This document shows positions 8,130-17,773 of a stretch of DNA of 64,000 nt, in pieces (position 1 is the stretch's first letter; the number at the start of each line of letters is the position of its first letter). The notes under the pieces are model-generated. The model saw only the letters and a list, made by a program, of their open reading frames with translations, had not been told where the DNA came from and did no database searches. This stretch comes from Dokdonella fugitiva (GTDB lineage Bacteria; Pseudomonadota; Gammaproteobacteria; Xanthomonadales; Rhodanobacteraceae), in the NCBI RefSeq assembly GCF_004342425.1, contig NZ_SLWQ01000001.1, forward strand, positions 925,146-989,145, written 5' to 3'. The translations under genes and the position numbers were made by a program.

Positions 8130-11100
8130 ATGCACGATGTCGCACCCGCGCGCCCGGCGCGCGCCCGCCGCCCGCGCCCGCCCGGCCGCTTCCTGTCGCC
8201 GATGCTCGGCGCCGCCCTGCTCGTGTTCTGCAACGGCCTGCTCGCCTCGACCGGCGTGGTCCGCACGCCCGCGGCGCAAATCCGCGGCAGCGCGGCCATA
8301 CCCGGCAGCCCCGCGACGACCGCGATCGAGATTGCACCGGCGCTGCAACGCCGGCTCGCCGCGGGCGAGCGCAGCGGCTTCGCGATCGAGTTCCGCGAGC
8401 GCGCGGACCTTTCCGCCGCACGCTCGCTCGACTGGACCGCGCGCGGCCGCTACGTCTACGAACGCCTGCGCGACACCGCCGAGCGCACCCAGGCGGTCGT
8501 GCGGCGCCTGCTGCGCGAGCGCGGCGTCGCGTTTCATGCGTACTGGATCAAGAACACGATCCTCGTCGAGCAGGGCGACATGCAGACCTTGCAGCGCGTC
8601 GCGCAATCACCCGGCGTCGCACGCATCCGCGAACTGCCGAAGGCCGAACTGATCGCGCCCGAGCATCCGGCCGTGCGCACCGCGGCGCGGCCCCACGACG
8701 CCGACGGCACGACCGACAACGTCGCCTGGATCGGCGCCGATCACGCTTGGAACGACGGCACCACCGGCGACGGCGTCACCGTCGGCATCATCGACGACGG
8801 CGTGTTCTACCGCCACGAAGCGATCGTGCAGGCGTATCGCGGCAACCTCGGCGCGGGCGGCTTCGTGCACGACTACAACTGGTACGCGCCGCTGCTGGAG
8901 ACGACCGAACCCGACGGCTCCCAGGGCCAGGGCCACGGCACCCACGTGACCGGCACGGTCGTCGGCGACAACGGTGCTGCCGACGCGCAGCTGCGCCGCC
9001 GCACCGGTGTCGCGCCCGGCGCGCGCTGGATCGCGTGCCTCGGCCTGCCGATCAAGGGCAGCGAGTTCGCGCTGCCCGCGTGCGGCGAGTTCATGCTCGC
9101 GCCGACGAAAACCGACGGCAGCGCGCCTAACCCGGACCTGCGCCCGCAGGTCGTCAACAACTCGTGGGGCAGCTACTCCCTCTGCGACGGCAGCGCCGAC
9201 GACTTCTACCGCGACGTCGTCGAGGCCTGGGTCGCCGCAGGCATCTTCCCGGTGTTCGCCGCGGGCAACGCGGGCAATTGCGGACTGCCCGAGCCCCCGG
9301 GCCTGTCGACGGTGACGAGCCCGGCTTCGCTCGGCAGCGCGTTCGCGGTCGGCTCGACCGGCAACCACGACGGCGCCTACGCACCGCATTCGCTGTGGGG
9401 CCCTGGCCTGGAGGCGAGCGCGGGCCTGCCCGACTATCCCGATCCGCGCGGCTATCCGACGATGAAGCCGCAGGTCGTCGCGCCCGGCGTCGACATCCTT
9501 TCCGCGATCGACGGCGCCAATGGCTACGCGACGATGACCGGCACATCGATGTCCGCGCCGCACATTGCCGGCCTCGTCGCGCTCATGCTCGAAGCGGGCG
9601 AATGCCTGCGCGGCGACTACGCGGCGCTCGGCGGCATCCTCATGCAGACCGCGCGGCCGATCGACTACGCCAGCGGCGGCTCGCCGCCGCCCGGCATCGG
9701 CAACCTGCCGAACTATGCGACCGGCTGGGGCGAGGTCGACGCGCCACGCGCGGTCGACGCAGCCGCGCACGCGTGCGGACCGCAGGGATTCATCCGCGGC
9801 CGTGTGGCGAGCGCCACGGGCACGCCGATCGCGGGCGCGAAGATCGAGGTGTTCGTCGACGAGAACGTGCGCGTCTTCCAGGCGACGAGCGGCATCGACG
9901 GCAGCTACGTGCGCCGGATGCCGGTCGACGCAGGCGGCGGTTACACCGTGCGCGTCTCCGCGTACGGCTACCTGCCGTCGAGCGAAACCGGCGTGCGCGT
10001 GCAGGCCGATGCGACGACATTGCACGACGTCGTGCTCGCGACGGCGCCGATGGTCAAGGTGTCCGGCCGCGTCGTCGATGCGGCGACCGGGTGGCCGCTG
10101 CACGCGAAGATCACGATCTCGGGCCATCCCGACGGGCCGGTGTGGAGCGATCCCGTCAGCGGGCGCTATTCGGTGCGCCTGCCCGAGGGCCGCCCCTATC
10201 GCTTCGATGTCGCGAGCGACGTCACCGGCTATCGCGCGGCATCGCGCGAACTCGCTTCGGTCGGCGCGGCCGCGGAGCAGGACTTTGCACTCGACGCCGA
10301 CCTCGTCGCGTGCGAGGCGCCGGGCTACACCTACGCGTCGAACGTGCTCGCCGAAACGTTCGAAGACAACGGCAGCGCGCCGCCGCCTGGATGGAGCCGC
10401 TCGAGCGCGGGCCTCGGCTGGCTGTTCGGCGACAGCAGCGAAACGAGTGCCGCGATCTTCCCGATTCCCGCGCATGGCCGTTTCGCCGCCGCCAACGACG
10501 AACTCGGCGCCGGCGAAGGCTGGGACAACGACGGCCGCAGCGATTACCTGCAAATGCCGCCGCTGGGTCTCGCGCTCGCGCATCCGGTGCTGCGCTATCG
10601 CAGCTACTACGTCGACACCGGCGGCCACGCGCGTGTCGAGGCGAGCACCGACGGCGGCGCCAGCTGGATCGCGCTCGGCGCGCCGAAGTCGGCGTACGAG
10701 CTCGGCGCCTGGACCGAAGAGACGCTCTCGTTGTCGGCCGCGGCAGCGAACGGCGCGCGCCTGCGTTTCCATTCCGACGACGGCAGCAGCGAAAGCGAGC
10801 CGCGCCTCGGCGGACCGTGGGCGATCGACGACGTGCGCGTGGTCGGCGCGTGCATGCCGCCGGCGAGCGGCGGCCTCGTCGTCGGCCATGTGCGCGACGC
10901 GAACACCGGCATCGGCCTCGTCGGCGCCGAGGTGCGCATCGCCGGCGGCAATGCGGTCGCAACCGTGCGCAGCGACGATCCCGGCGTCGGCGACGGCTTC
11001 TTCGCCGCGCACGCACCGGGCGGCACGCCGGGCGTGACCGCGACGCGCGGGACCCTGCCGGCGGGCTACGGCGATGCGACGGTGTCGGCGAACGTCACGA

Positions 11101-13160
11101 ACGGCGCCACGTCGCGCGCCGACCTCGCACTGCCGGCAGGACGGCTGCGCCTGTATCCGGCGGCACCGTCGGCGACGGTCGAGCTCGGCACCATCGCGCA
11201 TGCATCTCTGACCGCCGACAACAGCGGCACCGCGCCGCTCGCGTTCGGCTTCGAAGGCCCTGCGATCGAAGAGCACTTCGAAGGCGCGACGTTCCCACCC
11301 GCGGGCTGGGATATCGTCACGGTCGGCGACGGGTGCCCGTGGAGCGCGCTCGATCCCGCGCAGGCGTGGAACACCGCGGGCGGCGACGGGCGCGCGGCGA
11401 TGGTCGACCTCTATCCATGCTGGGGCGGCGAAGCGTCCGATAGCGCGCTCGTGTCGCCGCCGCTCGATCTTTCGGCCAGCCACACCGCATCGCTCGGCTT
11501 CTTCCTGTCGCTGTTCGAAGGTGCCGACAACGCGCCACGCCTGGACATCGATGCCTCGGCCGACGGCGGCGCGACGTGGACGACGGTGCACAGCGAAACG
11601 CGCGAGAACAACGGCAGCGGGCCCGGCGCGTTGATCGAGCTCGACCTCAGCGCATTCGCCGGCGCGTCCGACGTGCGCGTGCGCTTCCACTACACGGGCA
11701 CGCCGCCGTGGGGCTCGGTGATCGTCGACCAGGTGCACCTGTTCGAGTCGATCAATGCGAATGCGCTGGTCGACATCACGCCTGACCACGGCGCGCTCGG
11801 CGTGGGCGAGAGCCGTGCACTCGACGTCCTGTTCGATGCGCGCGAACTCGCGCAGCCGGGCGTGTACCGCGTGCCGATCCGCGTCGCCGAAGACACGCCG
11901 TACGATTGGCCGTTCGGCGACGTCGAAGCGACGATGACGGTTACCGCACCGGCGAGCTACGGCGCGCTCGTCGGCGTCGTGCGCGGCCTCGGTGCATGCA
12001 ATGCGCATCCGGCCGCACTCGCGGGCGCGACGATCGCGATCCATGCCGCGACCGGCGAAACCTTCACGACACCGACGGGCGACGACGGCGCGTACCGCTA
12101 CTGGGTCGAGGCCTCGCACGGACCGTTCACGCTCACCGTCGAAGCGCCTGCGCATCAGCCCGTGACGCAGGCGTTCGCGGTCGTCGCCGGCAACGACACG
12201 CCCGCAGACATCGACCTGCGCGCGCTTCTGCCGTGCCTGGGTACCGATCCCGCGGCACCGGTCGGCACCGTCGCGGCGGGCCAGGCCGCATCGCTCGCGT
12301 TCGACCTGCTCAACTCCGGCGCCGCAGCGACCGACTGGAGCCTGCGCGTCGGCGGCGATCCGGCCGTGCCTTCGCCGGTACCACTCGTGCAGACGACGAG
12401 CCCGACACCGACGCAGGACACGAGCTTCGCCTGCATCAACCCGCCGACCGGCTACACGCTCGACAACCGTTACCTGCGCCGCTTCGACCTCGCCGCACGT
12501 GGCGGGCCCGCGCTCGAAACGACGGTGCGCGGCGTCACGTTCGCGGTCGACTCGGCGATGTCGGCGGCGGGATCGCAGCCGGTCACGGTGCGCGTGCACG
12601 CGCTGCACGGCGAGTTCACGTTCGCCAACCTCGAACTGCTCGCGGAGAAGACGATCGACGTCGCCGATACGAGCCTCGAGCGCATCAGCGTCACGTTCGA
12701 CACGCCGCTGCACGTCGCCGGCGACAGCGTGCTCGTCGCCGAGATCCACGTGCCCTCGGGCGTGGCCGGCGCGAGCACGTTCTTTCCGGGGGGCAACAGC
12801 GACGGCGAGAGCGCGCCGGCCTACTGGGCCGCGCACGACTGCGGCATCGACGAGCCGCTCGCCTACCCGGAGGTCGGCTTCGACTGGGTCCACCTGATCC
12901 TCGAACTCGATACGCTCGCGAGCGACCCGTGCGGCGCGAACGCGGTGCCGGTCGACTGGCTCGCGCTCGCGCCCGCGGGCGGGCACATCGAGGCGGACGC
13001 GATCCAGCCGCTGCAGGCGCTGTTCGATGCCACGAGCCACGGCGACGGTGTCTACGGCGGTTCGATGTGCCTCGCGAGCGCGACGACCACGCTCGTCGTG
13101 CCGGTGACGATGCAGGTCGGCGCCGGTGCCGACGCGATCTTCGCCGACGGCTTCGACTGA
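8130..13160 (+). CDS. Large secreted S8 subtilisin-like protease with C-terminal beta modules
   Basis: A 1,676-residue secreted serine protease. A long basic n-region precedes a hydrophobic segment (FLSPMLGAALLVFCNGLLAS) that looks like a signal peptide. The S8 catalytic triad is Asp222 (GIIDDGV), His269 (GHGTHV) and Ser473 (GTSMSAPH). After ~residue 560 come carboxypeptidase-regulatory-like beta-sandwich repeats (IRGRVASATGTPIAGAKIEV, VSGRVVDAATGWPLHAKI, VVGHVRDANTGIGLVGAEV, LVGVVRGLG) and jelly-roll-like segments. The protein ends in ADAIFADGFD. The ATG at 8130 is preferred over the in-frame ATG at 8094 because GAGAG lies just upstream. A hairpin follows the stop. Confidence 0.9.
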   Translation: MHDVAPARPARARRPRPPGRFLSPMLGAALLVFCNGLLASTGVVRTPAAQIRGSAAIPGSPATTAIEIAPALQRRLAAGERSGFAIEFRERADLSAARSLDWTARGRYVYERLRDTAERTQAVVRRLLRERGVAFHAYWIKNTILVEQGDMQTLQRVAQSPGVARIRELPKAELIAPEHPAVRTAARPHDADGTTDNVAWIGADHAWNDGTTGDGVTVGIIDDGVFYRHEAIVQAYRGNLGAGGFVHDYNWYAPLLETTEPDGSQGQGHGTHVTGTVVGDNGAADAQLRRRTGVAPGARWIACLGLPIKGSEFALPACGEFMLAPTKTDGSAPNPDLRPQVVNNSWGSYSLCDGSADDFYRDVVEAWVAAGIFPVFAAGNAGNCGLPEPPGLSTVTSPASLGSAFAVGSTGNHDGAYAPHSLWGPGLEASAGLPDYPDPRGYPTMKPQVVAPGVDILSAIDGANGYATMTGTSMSAPHIAGLVALMLEAGECLRGDYAALGGILMQTARPIDYASGGSPPPGIGNLPNYATGWGEVDAPRAVDAAAHACGPQGFIRGRVASATGTPIAGAKIEVFVDENVRVFQATSGIDGSYVRRMPVDAGGGYTVRVSAYGYLPSSETGVRVQADATTLHDVVLATAPMVKVSGRVVDAATGWPLHAKITISGHPDGPVWSDPVSGRYSVRLPEGRPYRFDVASDVTGYRAASRELASVGAAAEQDFALDADLVACEAPGYTYASNVLAETFEDNGSAPPPGWSRSSAGLGWLFGDSSETSAAIFPIPAHGRFAAANDELGAGEGWDNDGRSDYLQMPPLGLALAHPVLRYRSYYVDTGGHARVEASTDGGASWIALGAPKSAYELGAWTEETLSLSAAAANGARLRFHSDDGSSESEPRLGGPWAIDDVRVVGACMPPASGGLVVGHVRDANTGIGLVGAEVRIAGGNAVATVRSDDPGVGDGFFAAHAPGGTPGVTATRGTLPAGYGDATVSANVTNGATSRADLALPAGRLRLYPAAPSATVELGTIAHASLTADNSGTAPLAFGFEGPAIEEHFEGATFPPAGWDIVTVGDGCPWSALDPAQAWNTAGGDGRAAMVDLYPCWGGEASDSALVSPPLDLSASHTASLGFFLSLFEGADNAPRLDIDASADGGATWTTVHSETRENNGSGPGALIELDLSAFAGASDVRVRFHYTGTPPWGSVIVDQVHLFESINANALVDITPDHGALGVGESRALDVLFDARELAQPGVYRVPIRVAEDTPYDWPFGDVEATMTVTAPASYGALVGVVRGLGACNAHPAALAGATIAIHAATGETFTTPTGDDGAYRYWVEASHGPFTLTVEAPAHQPVTQAFAVVAGNDTPADIDLRALLPCLGTDPAAPVGTVAAGQAASLAFDLLNSGAAATDWSLRVGGDPAVPSPVPLVQTTSPTPTQDTSFACINPPTGYTLDNRYLRRFDLAARGGPALETTVRGVTFAVDSAMSAAGSQPVTVRVHALHGEFTFANLELLAEKTIDVADTSLERISVTFDTPLHVAGDSVLVAEIHVPSGVAGASTFFPGGNSDGESAPAYWAAHDCGIDEPLAYPEVGFDWVHLILELDTLASDPCGANAVPVDWLALAPAGGHIEADAIQPLQALFDATSHGDGVYGGSMCLASATTTLVVPVTMQVGAGADAIFADGFD

Positions 13161-13165
13161 ACGAC

Positions 13166-13200
13166 GCACGGGCGCGTGGCTGGCCGCCGCGCGCCCGTGC
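13166..13200 (+). terminator. Hairpin after protease gene
   Basis: An 11-bp perfect stem, GCACGGGCGCG (13166-13176) with CGCGCCCGTGC (13190-13200), lies 5 bp after the protease stop. It lacks a T-run, so it may be a weak or Rho-assisted terminator separating the protease from the riboswitch-controlled unit. Confidence 0.55.
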
Positions 13201-13203
13201 CGC

Positions 13204-13209
13204 TACACT
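13204..13209 (+). promoter_or_regulatory. Possible -10 element of riboswitch transcript
   Basis: TACACT is placed 10-15 bp before the conserved start of the riboswitch, as expected for a -10 box. No convincing -35 was seen because the protease hairpin occupies that position. Confidence 0.4.
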
Positions 13210-13218
13210 GCGCGCGCT

Positions 13219-13326
13219 CCATCGGGGAGTAGCCGCGCGCAGCGCGCGTGGCGCGCGTCAACACACTTGGCCGGCAGGCCATGGCGCGCGCGGGGTCCGA
13301 CGGGACCTTCGGCAAGACCTTTGGTT
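13219..13326 (+). ncRNA. yybP-ykoY manganese riboswitch
   Basis: The leader carries the conserved elements of this Mn2+ sensor in order: GGGGAGTAGC (13224-13233), GTCAACACACTTGGCC (13257-13272), GC-rich helices, and GGCAAGACCTTTGG (13311-13324). It precedes a gene of the GDT1/TMEM165 (UPF0016) family, a known partner of this riboswitch. On established knowledge, Mn2+ docks the L1 and L3 loops and turns expression of Mn efflux genes on. I see no clear intrinsic terminator between the aptamer and the start, so control may act at translation. Confidence 0.9.
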
Positions 13327-13395
13327 CGTGCAGGCAGCACCCGGCCGGGACTGCGTGCGCGATCCATCGCGTCCATGTCCCGGCCCGGAGTTCCC

Positions 13396-13953
13396 ATGCA
13401 GACCCTGCTCGTTTCGACTGCCGCGGTAGCGATCGCCGAGATCGGCGACAAGACCCAGCTGCTGTCGCTGATCCTCGCCGCGAAGTACCGCCGGCCCTGG
13501 CCGATCTGTCTCGGCATCCTGCTCGCGACGCTCGTCAACCACGCGCTCGCGGGCTCCGCCGGGGCACTCGTCGCCCACTGGCTCTCACCGCAGGCGCTCA
13601 AGTGGATCGTCGCGCTGAGCTTCTTCGCGGTCGCGCTGTGGACGCTCAAGCCCGATGCCGCCGACGAGGCCGAGGCCGAGCGCGGCGCCGGGCATGGCGT
13701 GCTCGTCGCGACGCTGGTCGCGTTCTTCCTCGCCGAGATGGGCGACAAGACCCAGGTCGCGACGGTGGTGCTCGCGGCCCAGTACTCGCCGCTGTGGCAG
13801 GTCGTCGCCGGCAGCACGCTCGGCATGCTGCTTGCAAACGTTCCCGTCGTCCTGCTCGGCGCGCGCTTCGCGTCGAAGCTGCCGCTGCGCGCCGCGCGCA
13901 TCGGCGCAGCGCTGCTGTTCGCGGCGCTGGGAGCCTGGATCCTGCTGCGCTGA
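13396..13953 (+). CDS. GDT1/TMEM165-family manganese exporter
   Basis: A 185-residue inner-membrane protein with six hydrophobic segments in two halves. Each half holds the hallmark acidic motif of the UPF0016 family, EIGDKTQ near residue 16 and EMGDKTQ near residue 117. Bacterial members (MneA in Vibrio) export Mn2+. The upstream Mn riboswitch supports that role strongly. The ATG at 13396 follows GGAG by 6 bp and gives the typical family N-terminus; upstream in-frame codons overlap the riboswitch leader and are rejected. Confidence 0.92.
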   Translation: MQTLLVSTAAVAIAEIGDKTQLLSLILAAKYRRPWPICLGILLATLVNHALAGSAGALVAHWLSPQALKWIVALSFFAVALWTLKPDAADEAEAERGAGHGVLVATLVAFFLAEMGDKTQVATVVLAAQYSPLWQVVAGSTLGMLLANVPVVLLGARFASKLPLRAARIGAALLFAALGAWILLR

Positions 13954-14015
13954 GGCCGCCGCGGCCAGGACGCGGTGACGACCCGGCGAAGCGGAGATGC
14001 ACGATCGTTTGTTCC

Positions 14016-17000
14016 ATGTTGCCAATCTGCCGTCGTATGCGCCGCTGGCATGACTGGTGTCGCGGCGCTGCCCTGCTCGCGCTCGCCCTCGGCGGCGCCG
14101 ATGCCGGCGCCGCGCCGCCGGTGCCCGTCGATGGCCCGGCGCCGACGGCCGAGGCGGCGCTGCGCTGGCAAGGCTATCGGCGCTACGCGAGCCGCGAGGG
14201 CGTGCCGCGCAACTGGGTGACCGCGCTCGCGCAGGATCGGGCCGGCTTCGTCTATGCGGGCACCGAGGAAGGACTCGCGCGCTACGACGGGCGGCGCTGG
14301 ACAAACCTGCCGTTCGCGGAAGGTTCCCCGACGCGACAACCCTACGTGACCGCGCTCGCGGCGAGCGCGGACGGCGTCGTCTGGGTCGGCACGGACACCG
14401 CGGGCCTCCACGTGTACCGGGACGGTCGCCTCGCGCGCGTGCCGCGCAGCAGTGCGCGCAACGTCACCAGCCTGTTCGCCGATGCCGACGTGGTCTGGGT
14501 CGGCACGGACGAAGGCGTCGAACGGTGCAGCGCCGACGGTTGCCGCGCGCTCGACGCCGCACGCGGGCTCGCCGTGCGCAGCCTGCTGCGTACGCGCGGC
14601 TCGAGCTCGCTGTACGTCGGCACGGCCGATGCGGGCGTGCTGCGCATCGATGACACCCACCGCGCCGCGCATCGGGCCGAGTGGCGACTCGCGAGCGCCG
14701 AGGGGTTGCCCGACGACAGGGTCATCGCGCTTGCCGAATGGGGCGGCGCCGAGGGGCGCGACCTCTGGGTCGGCACCGCCCGCGGTGTCGCGCGCCTTTC
14801 CGGCACGACCCTCACCGTGTACGCGGGTCGGTCCGGCTTCCCCGGCGGCGCGAGCCGCTTCGTGCGCATGCCGCAGGGCGACGGCCGCGAGCGTCTCGTC
14901 GCGACGCTGCCGGCGGGCGGCCTCGCCGAGTTCGACGAAGACGGCCATTGGCGGCGCACGACGACCGCCAACGGGCTGCCGGAAAACGCGATCAACAGCG
15001 CGCTCGTCACCGACGCGGACCAGCCTGCGCCGGTGCTCTGGCTCGCCTCCGGCCATAGCGGCGTGCTGCGCGGGGAACCGCAGGCCTGGTCCGCCTTCGG
15101 CGAGCGCGCCGGCCTGCCCAGTCGCGTCGTCGTCGGCCTCGGCGAAACGCGGTTCCCCGACGGGAAGGAGACCGTCTGGATCGGCACGAGCAGCGGCAGC
15201 GTGCGCCGCGACGGCGGCGAATGGCGGGCATGGCTGCCCGCGCCGTACGCGCGCAGCGAAGTATTCGACCTCGTGCGCGACGGCGACGGCCTCTGGGCCG
15301 CGACTCGCGAAGGCCTGCTGCGCGTCACGCGCGACGGCGTGCGCGCGTACACGAGCGCGAACTCCGCGCTGCCCGACGACACGGTGCTCGGCCTGCACCT
15401 CCAGCACGACGACGACGGCGCGCGCACGCTCTGGCTCGGTACGCGCGGCGGCGTCGCGCGCATGCGCGGCGACCGCCTCGAGCGCGCACCCGTGTCCGGC
15501 GAACCGGCGGACTTCTTCGTGCGCGTGTTGCGCGACACGCGCGATGTGCACGGCACGACGACGCTGTGGGCGGGCGCGGAGCGCGGCCTGTACTTCATGC
15601 GCGGCGACGCCTGGCGGCTGCTCGATTGCCACGGCATGGGCGACACGGCGGTTTTCGACCTGCGCGAGCGCGGCGCGCCGGGTCGTGGCCACGTGCTCTG
15701 GGCCGCGACGTTCGACGGCGTGCTGCGCATCGACCTCGATCGCGACTTCGCTTGCGACCGCGTCGTGCTGCCGGTGGATACGGACACGATGTCGATCTAC
15801 CAGCTGCAGTTCGATGCGAGCGGCCGCATGTACCTGTTCGGCGCCTATGGCGTGCTGCGCCTGCCGGCCGGCCATCGCGGTCCCGGCGATGCCGGCATCG
15901 AGCGTTTCGACCTCGCCGACGGCCTGCCCGACCTCGAATTCACGCGCGCCTCGCTGGTCGACGCGCAGGGTCGCCTGTGGGGCGGCACGATCGAAGGCGT
16001 GGCGATGTACGATCCCGCCGCCGAACGCCCGCCCGCCGCGCCGCGGCCGTTGCGCATCCTCGCGGCGACGGAGGAACGCAGTGGCCGCGAGCTCGGCGAG
16101 GGCGCGGACCTCGACGAAGCCGACGGCAACGTCGCGTTCGAACTCGGCCTGCTCGCCTACCAGCGCGACTACCGTTCGCGCTACCGCACGCAGCTGGTCG
16201 GGCTGGAGGCGCAACCGGGCGAATGGAACGACGACCCGCGGCGCAGCTACACGCGCCTGCCACCCGGACGCTACGAATTCCGCGCCTGGGCGCGCGCCGC
16301 CGATGGCGTCGAGAGCGGCCCGGTGACGCGCGCGTTCCGCGTGCACGCGCCATGGTGGCGCCGTCCGTGGGCATTCGTGTCGTATGCGATCGCGATGATC
16401 CTGCTCGGCTTGTACGCCGGGCGGCTGCGCGCGCGCGCCTTCGCGGCACGCGCGCATGCGCTCGAGCGCGAGGTCGGTGAGCGCACGCGTGCCCTCGCCG
16501 AAGCGAACCGCCGGCTCGCGCACGCATCGCTGACCGACGCGCTGACCGGCCTGTGGAATCGCCGCTATTTCGGCCTCGAGCTGCCGCCCGAGTGCGAGCG
16601 CACGATCCGCCGTGCCGCGCGCGGCGAGCGTGATGCGGACCTCGTCTTCGTGCTCGCCGACGTCGACCATTTCAAGCGCATCAACGATCACCATGGCCAC
16701 GCCGTCGGCGACGCCGTGCTGGTCGAGTTCGCCCGGCGCCTGCGCGCGCTGCTGCGCAGCGGCGACGTCGCGCTGCGCTGGGGCGGCGAGGAGTTCCTCG
16801 TCGTGTTGCGCGACACCGGGCGGGAGCGCGCGTTCGCATCGGCGCGACGCGTGCGCGAGGCGATCGCGGCGACGCCGTTCGCCATCGACGGCACGCTGCT
16901 GCCGGTCACCTGCTCGATCGGCTGGGCCGCGTTCCCGTTCGACCCGCAGGCACCGCGCCGCCACGGCGTCGATCAGGTCATCACGTTCGCGGACGCGGCG

Positions 17001-17117
17001 CTGTATCGCGCCAAGTGCGGCGGCCGCGATCGCGTGGTCGGCGCGCGCGTCGAAGCAGGCGTCGCCGAAGGCTTCGTGTTCGTCGGCGAAGTGGGCGGCG
17101 CCGCCGGCGCGGGCTGA
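14016..17117 (+). CDS. Beta-propeller sensor diguanylate cyclase (GGEEF)
   Basis: A 1,033-residue predicted membrane sensor. A signal peptide (RGAALLALALGGADAGAA) leads to a periplasmic two-component-regulator propeller: repeated blocks such as VVWVGTDTAGLHVY, VVWVGTDEGVE, DLWVGTARGVARL and TLWLGTRGGVARM. A Y_Y_Y-like domain, one transmembrane helix (FVSYAIAMILLGLYAG) and a short coiled coil precede a C-terminal GGDEF domain. The active-site motif is GGEEF, and LTDALTGLWNRRYF marks its start, so cyclic-di-GMP synthesis is likely. No EAL domain is present. The start is uncertain; ATG 14037 is an alternative closer to the signal peptide. Confidence 0.88.
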   Translation: MLPICRRMRRWHDWCRGAALLALALGGADAGAAPPVPVDGPAPTAEAALRWQGYRRYASREGVPRNWVTALAQDRAGFVYAGTEEGLARYDGRRWTNLPFAEGSPTRQPYVTALAASADGVVWVGTDTAGLHVYRDGRLARVPRSSARNVTSLFADADVVWVGTDEGVERCSADGCRALDAARGLAVRSLLRTRGSSSLYVGTADAGVLRIDDTHRAAHRAEWRLASAEGLPDDRVIALAEWGGAEGRDLWVGTARGVARLSGTTLTVYAGRSGFPGGASRFVRMPQGDGRERLVATLPAGGLAEFDEDGHWRRTTTANGLPENAINSALVTDADQPAPVLWLASGHSGVLRGEPQAWSAFGERAGLPSRVVVGLGETRFPDGKETVWIGTSSGSVRRDGGEWRAWLPAPYARSEVFDLVRDGDGLWAATREGLLRVTRDGVRAYTSANSALPDDTVLGLHLQHDDDGARTLWLGTRGGVARMRGDRLERAPVSGEPADFFVRVLRDTRDVHGTTTLWAGAERGLYFMRGDAWRLLDCHGMGDTAVFDLRERGAPGRGHVLWAATFDGVLRIDLDRDFACDRVVLPVDTDTMSIYQLQFDASGRMYLFGAYGVLRLPAGHRGPGDAGIERFDLADGLPDLEFTRASLVDAQGRLWGGTIEGVAMYDPAAERPPAAPRPLRILAATEERSGRELGEGADLDEADGNVAFELGLLAYQRDYRSRYRTQLVGLEAQPGEWNDDPRRSYTRLPPGRYEFRAWARAADGVESGPVTRAFRVHAPWWRRPWAFVSYAIAMILLGLYAGRLRARAFAARAHALEREVGERTRALAEANRRLAHASLTDALTGLWNRRYFGLELPPECERTIRRAARGERDADLVFVLADVDHFKRINDHHGHAVGDAVLVEFARRLRALLRSGDVALRWGGEEFLVVLRDTGRERAFASARRVREAIAATPFAIDGTLLPVTCSIGWAAFPFDPQAPRRHGVDQVITFADAALYRAKCGGRDRVVGARVEAGVAEGFVFVGEVGGAAGAG

Positions 17118-17135
17118 CCGCGCGCGATGCCCGGG

Positions 17136-17474
17136 TCAGAGCGCGTCGGCGTCGAGTTCGCCGGTGCGGATGCGCACGACGCGGTCGAGCTGCCAGACGA
17201 AGATCTTGCCGTCGCCGATCTTGCCGGTGTTCGCCGCCTGGCTGATCGCCTCGACGACGCGCTCGAGCTGGTCGTTGGGGACCGCGACTTCGAGCTTGAT
17301 CTTGGGCAGGAAATCGACGACGTACTCGGCGCCGCGATAGAGCTCGGTATGACCCTTCTGGCGGCCGAAGCCACGTACCTCGGTGACGGTGATGCCCTGC
17401 ACGCCGACCTCGGCGAGCGCTTCGCGCACGTCGTCGAGTTTGAACGGCTTGATGATCGCCATGACCATCTGCAT
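17136..17474 (-). CDS. glnB: Nitrogen regulatory protein P-II
   Basis: A 112-residue PII signal protein that binds ATP/ADP and 2-oxoglutarate and reports nitrogen status to glutamine synthetase control and NtrB. The sequence follows the family closely: [15 protein letters not shown] at the N-terminus, T-loop with Tyr51 in RGAEYVVDF (the uridylylation site), and the C-terminal [10 protein letters not shown] and RIRTGE signatures. No amtB is adjacent, which favours GlnB over GlnK, but sequence alone does not settle this. It converges with the GGDEF gene across an 18-bp gap. Confidence 0.93.
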   Translation of the reverse strand: MQMVMAIIKPFKLDDVREALAEVGVQGITVTEVRGFGRQKGHTELYRGAEYVVDFLPKIKLEVAVPNDQLERVVEAISQAANTGKIGDGKIFVWQLDRVVRIRTGELDADAL

Positions 17475-17507
17475 CGCGGTCTCCCGGTGGCTGGTTCAGC
17501 TTCGCGA

Positions 17508-17540
17508 CTATAGCCGATCACCCGGTAGGAGTTTTCCTAC
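17508..17540 (-). promoter_or_regulatory. glnB promoter region with palindrome
   Basis: Reading on the minus strand, TATAGT (17513-17508) is a good -10 about 34 bp from the start codon. Just upstream lies the inverted repeat GTAGGA-GTTT-TCCTAC (17525-17540), which overlaps the expected -35 position and could be an operator. No sigma-54 consensus was recognised. Confidence 0.45.
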
Positions 17541-17773
17541 AGCGCATTCCGAATTCCGCGGATGGCGGCGACATGCACCCTGCCTAGACTGCCCGCTGCG
17601 GGGAGGTGCGCCGACGGAACGGCGCCGCACGGAAGCTCCGGCCGGTGGCGGGCATCGCGTCCGCCACCGGTCGTCCGCATGGAGGCGGCGCGGCGCGACG
17701 GACGCGAACGGCCGGCACAGGTTGCGGTCCGCCGCTACGATGTACGCCATCATCAGCATGCAAGGGTGAACGC

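Noticed and set aside
8607..13169. A 1,520-codon open frame opposite the S8 protease gene
   Set aside because: Arg/Ala/Asp-rich translation without any domain; typical antisense shadow in 70% GC DNA where the opposite strand is a verified protease.
17475..17560. Sigma-54 promoter for glnB
   Set aside because: No GG-N10-GC pair with the right flanks was found; a sigma-70-like -10 fits better.
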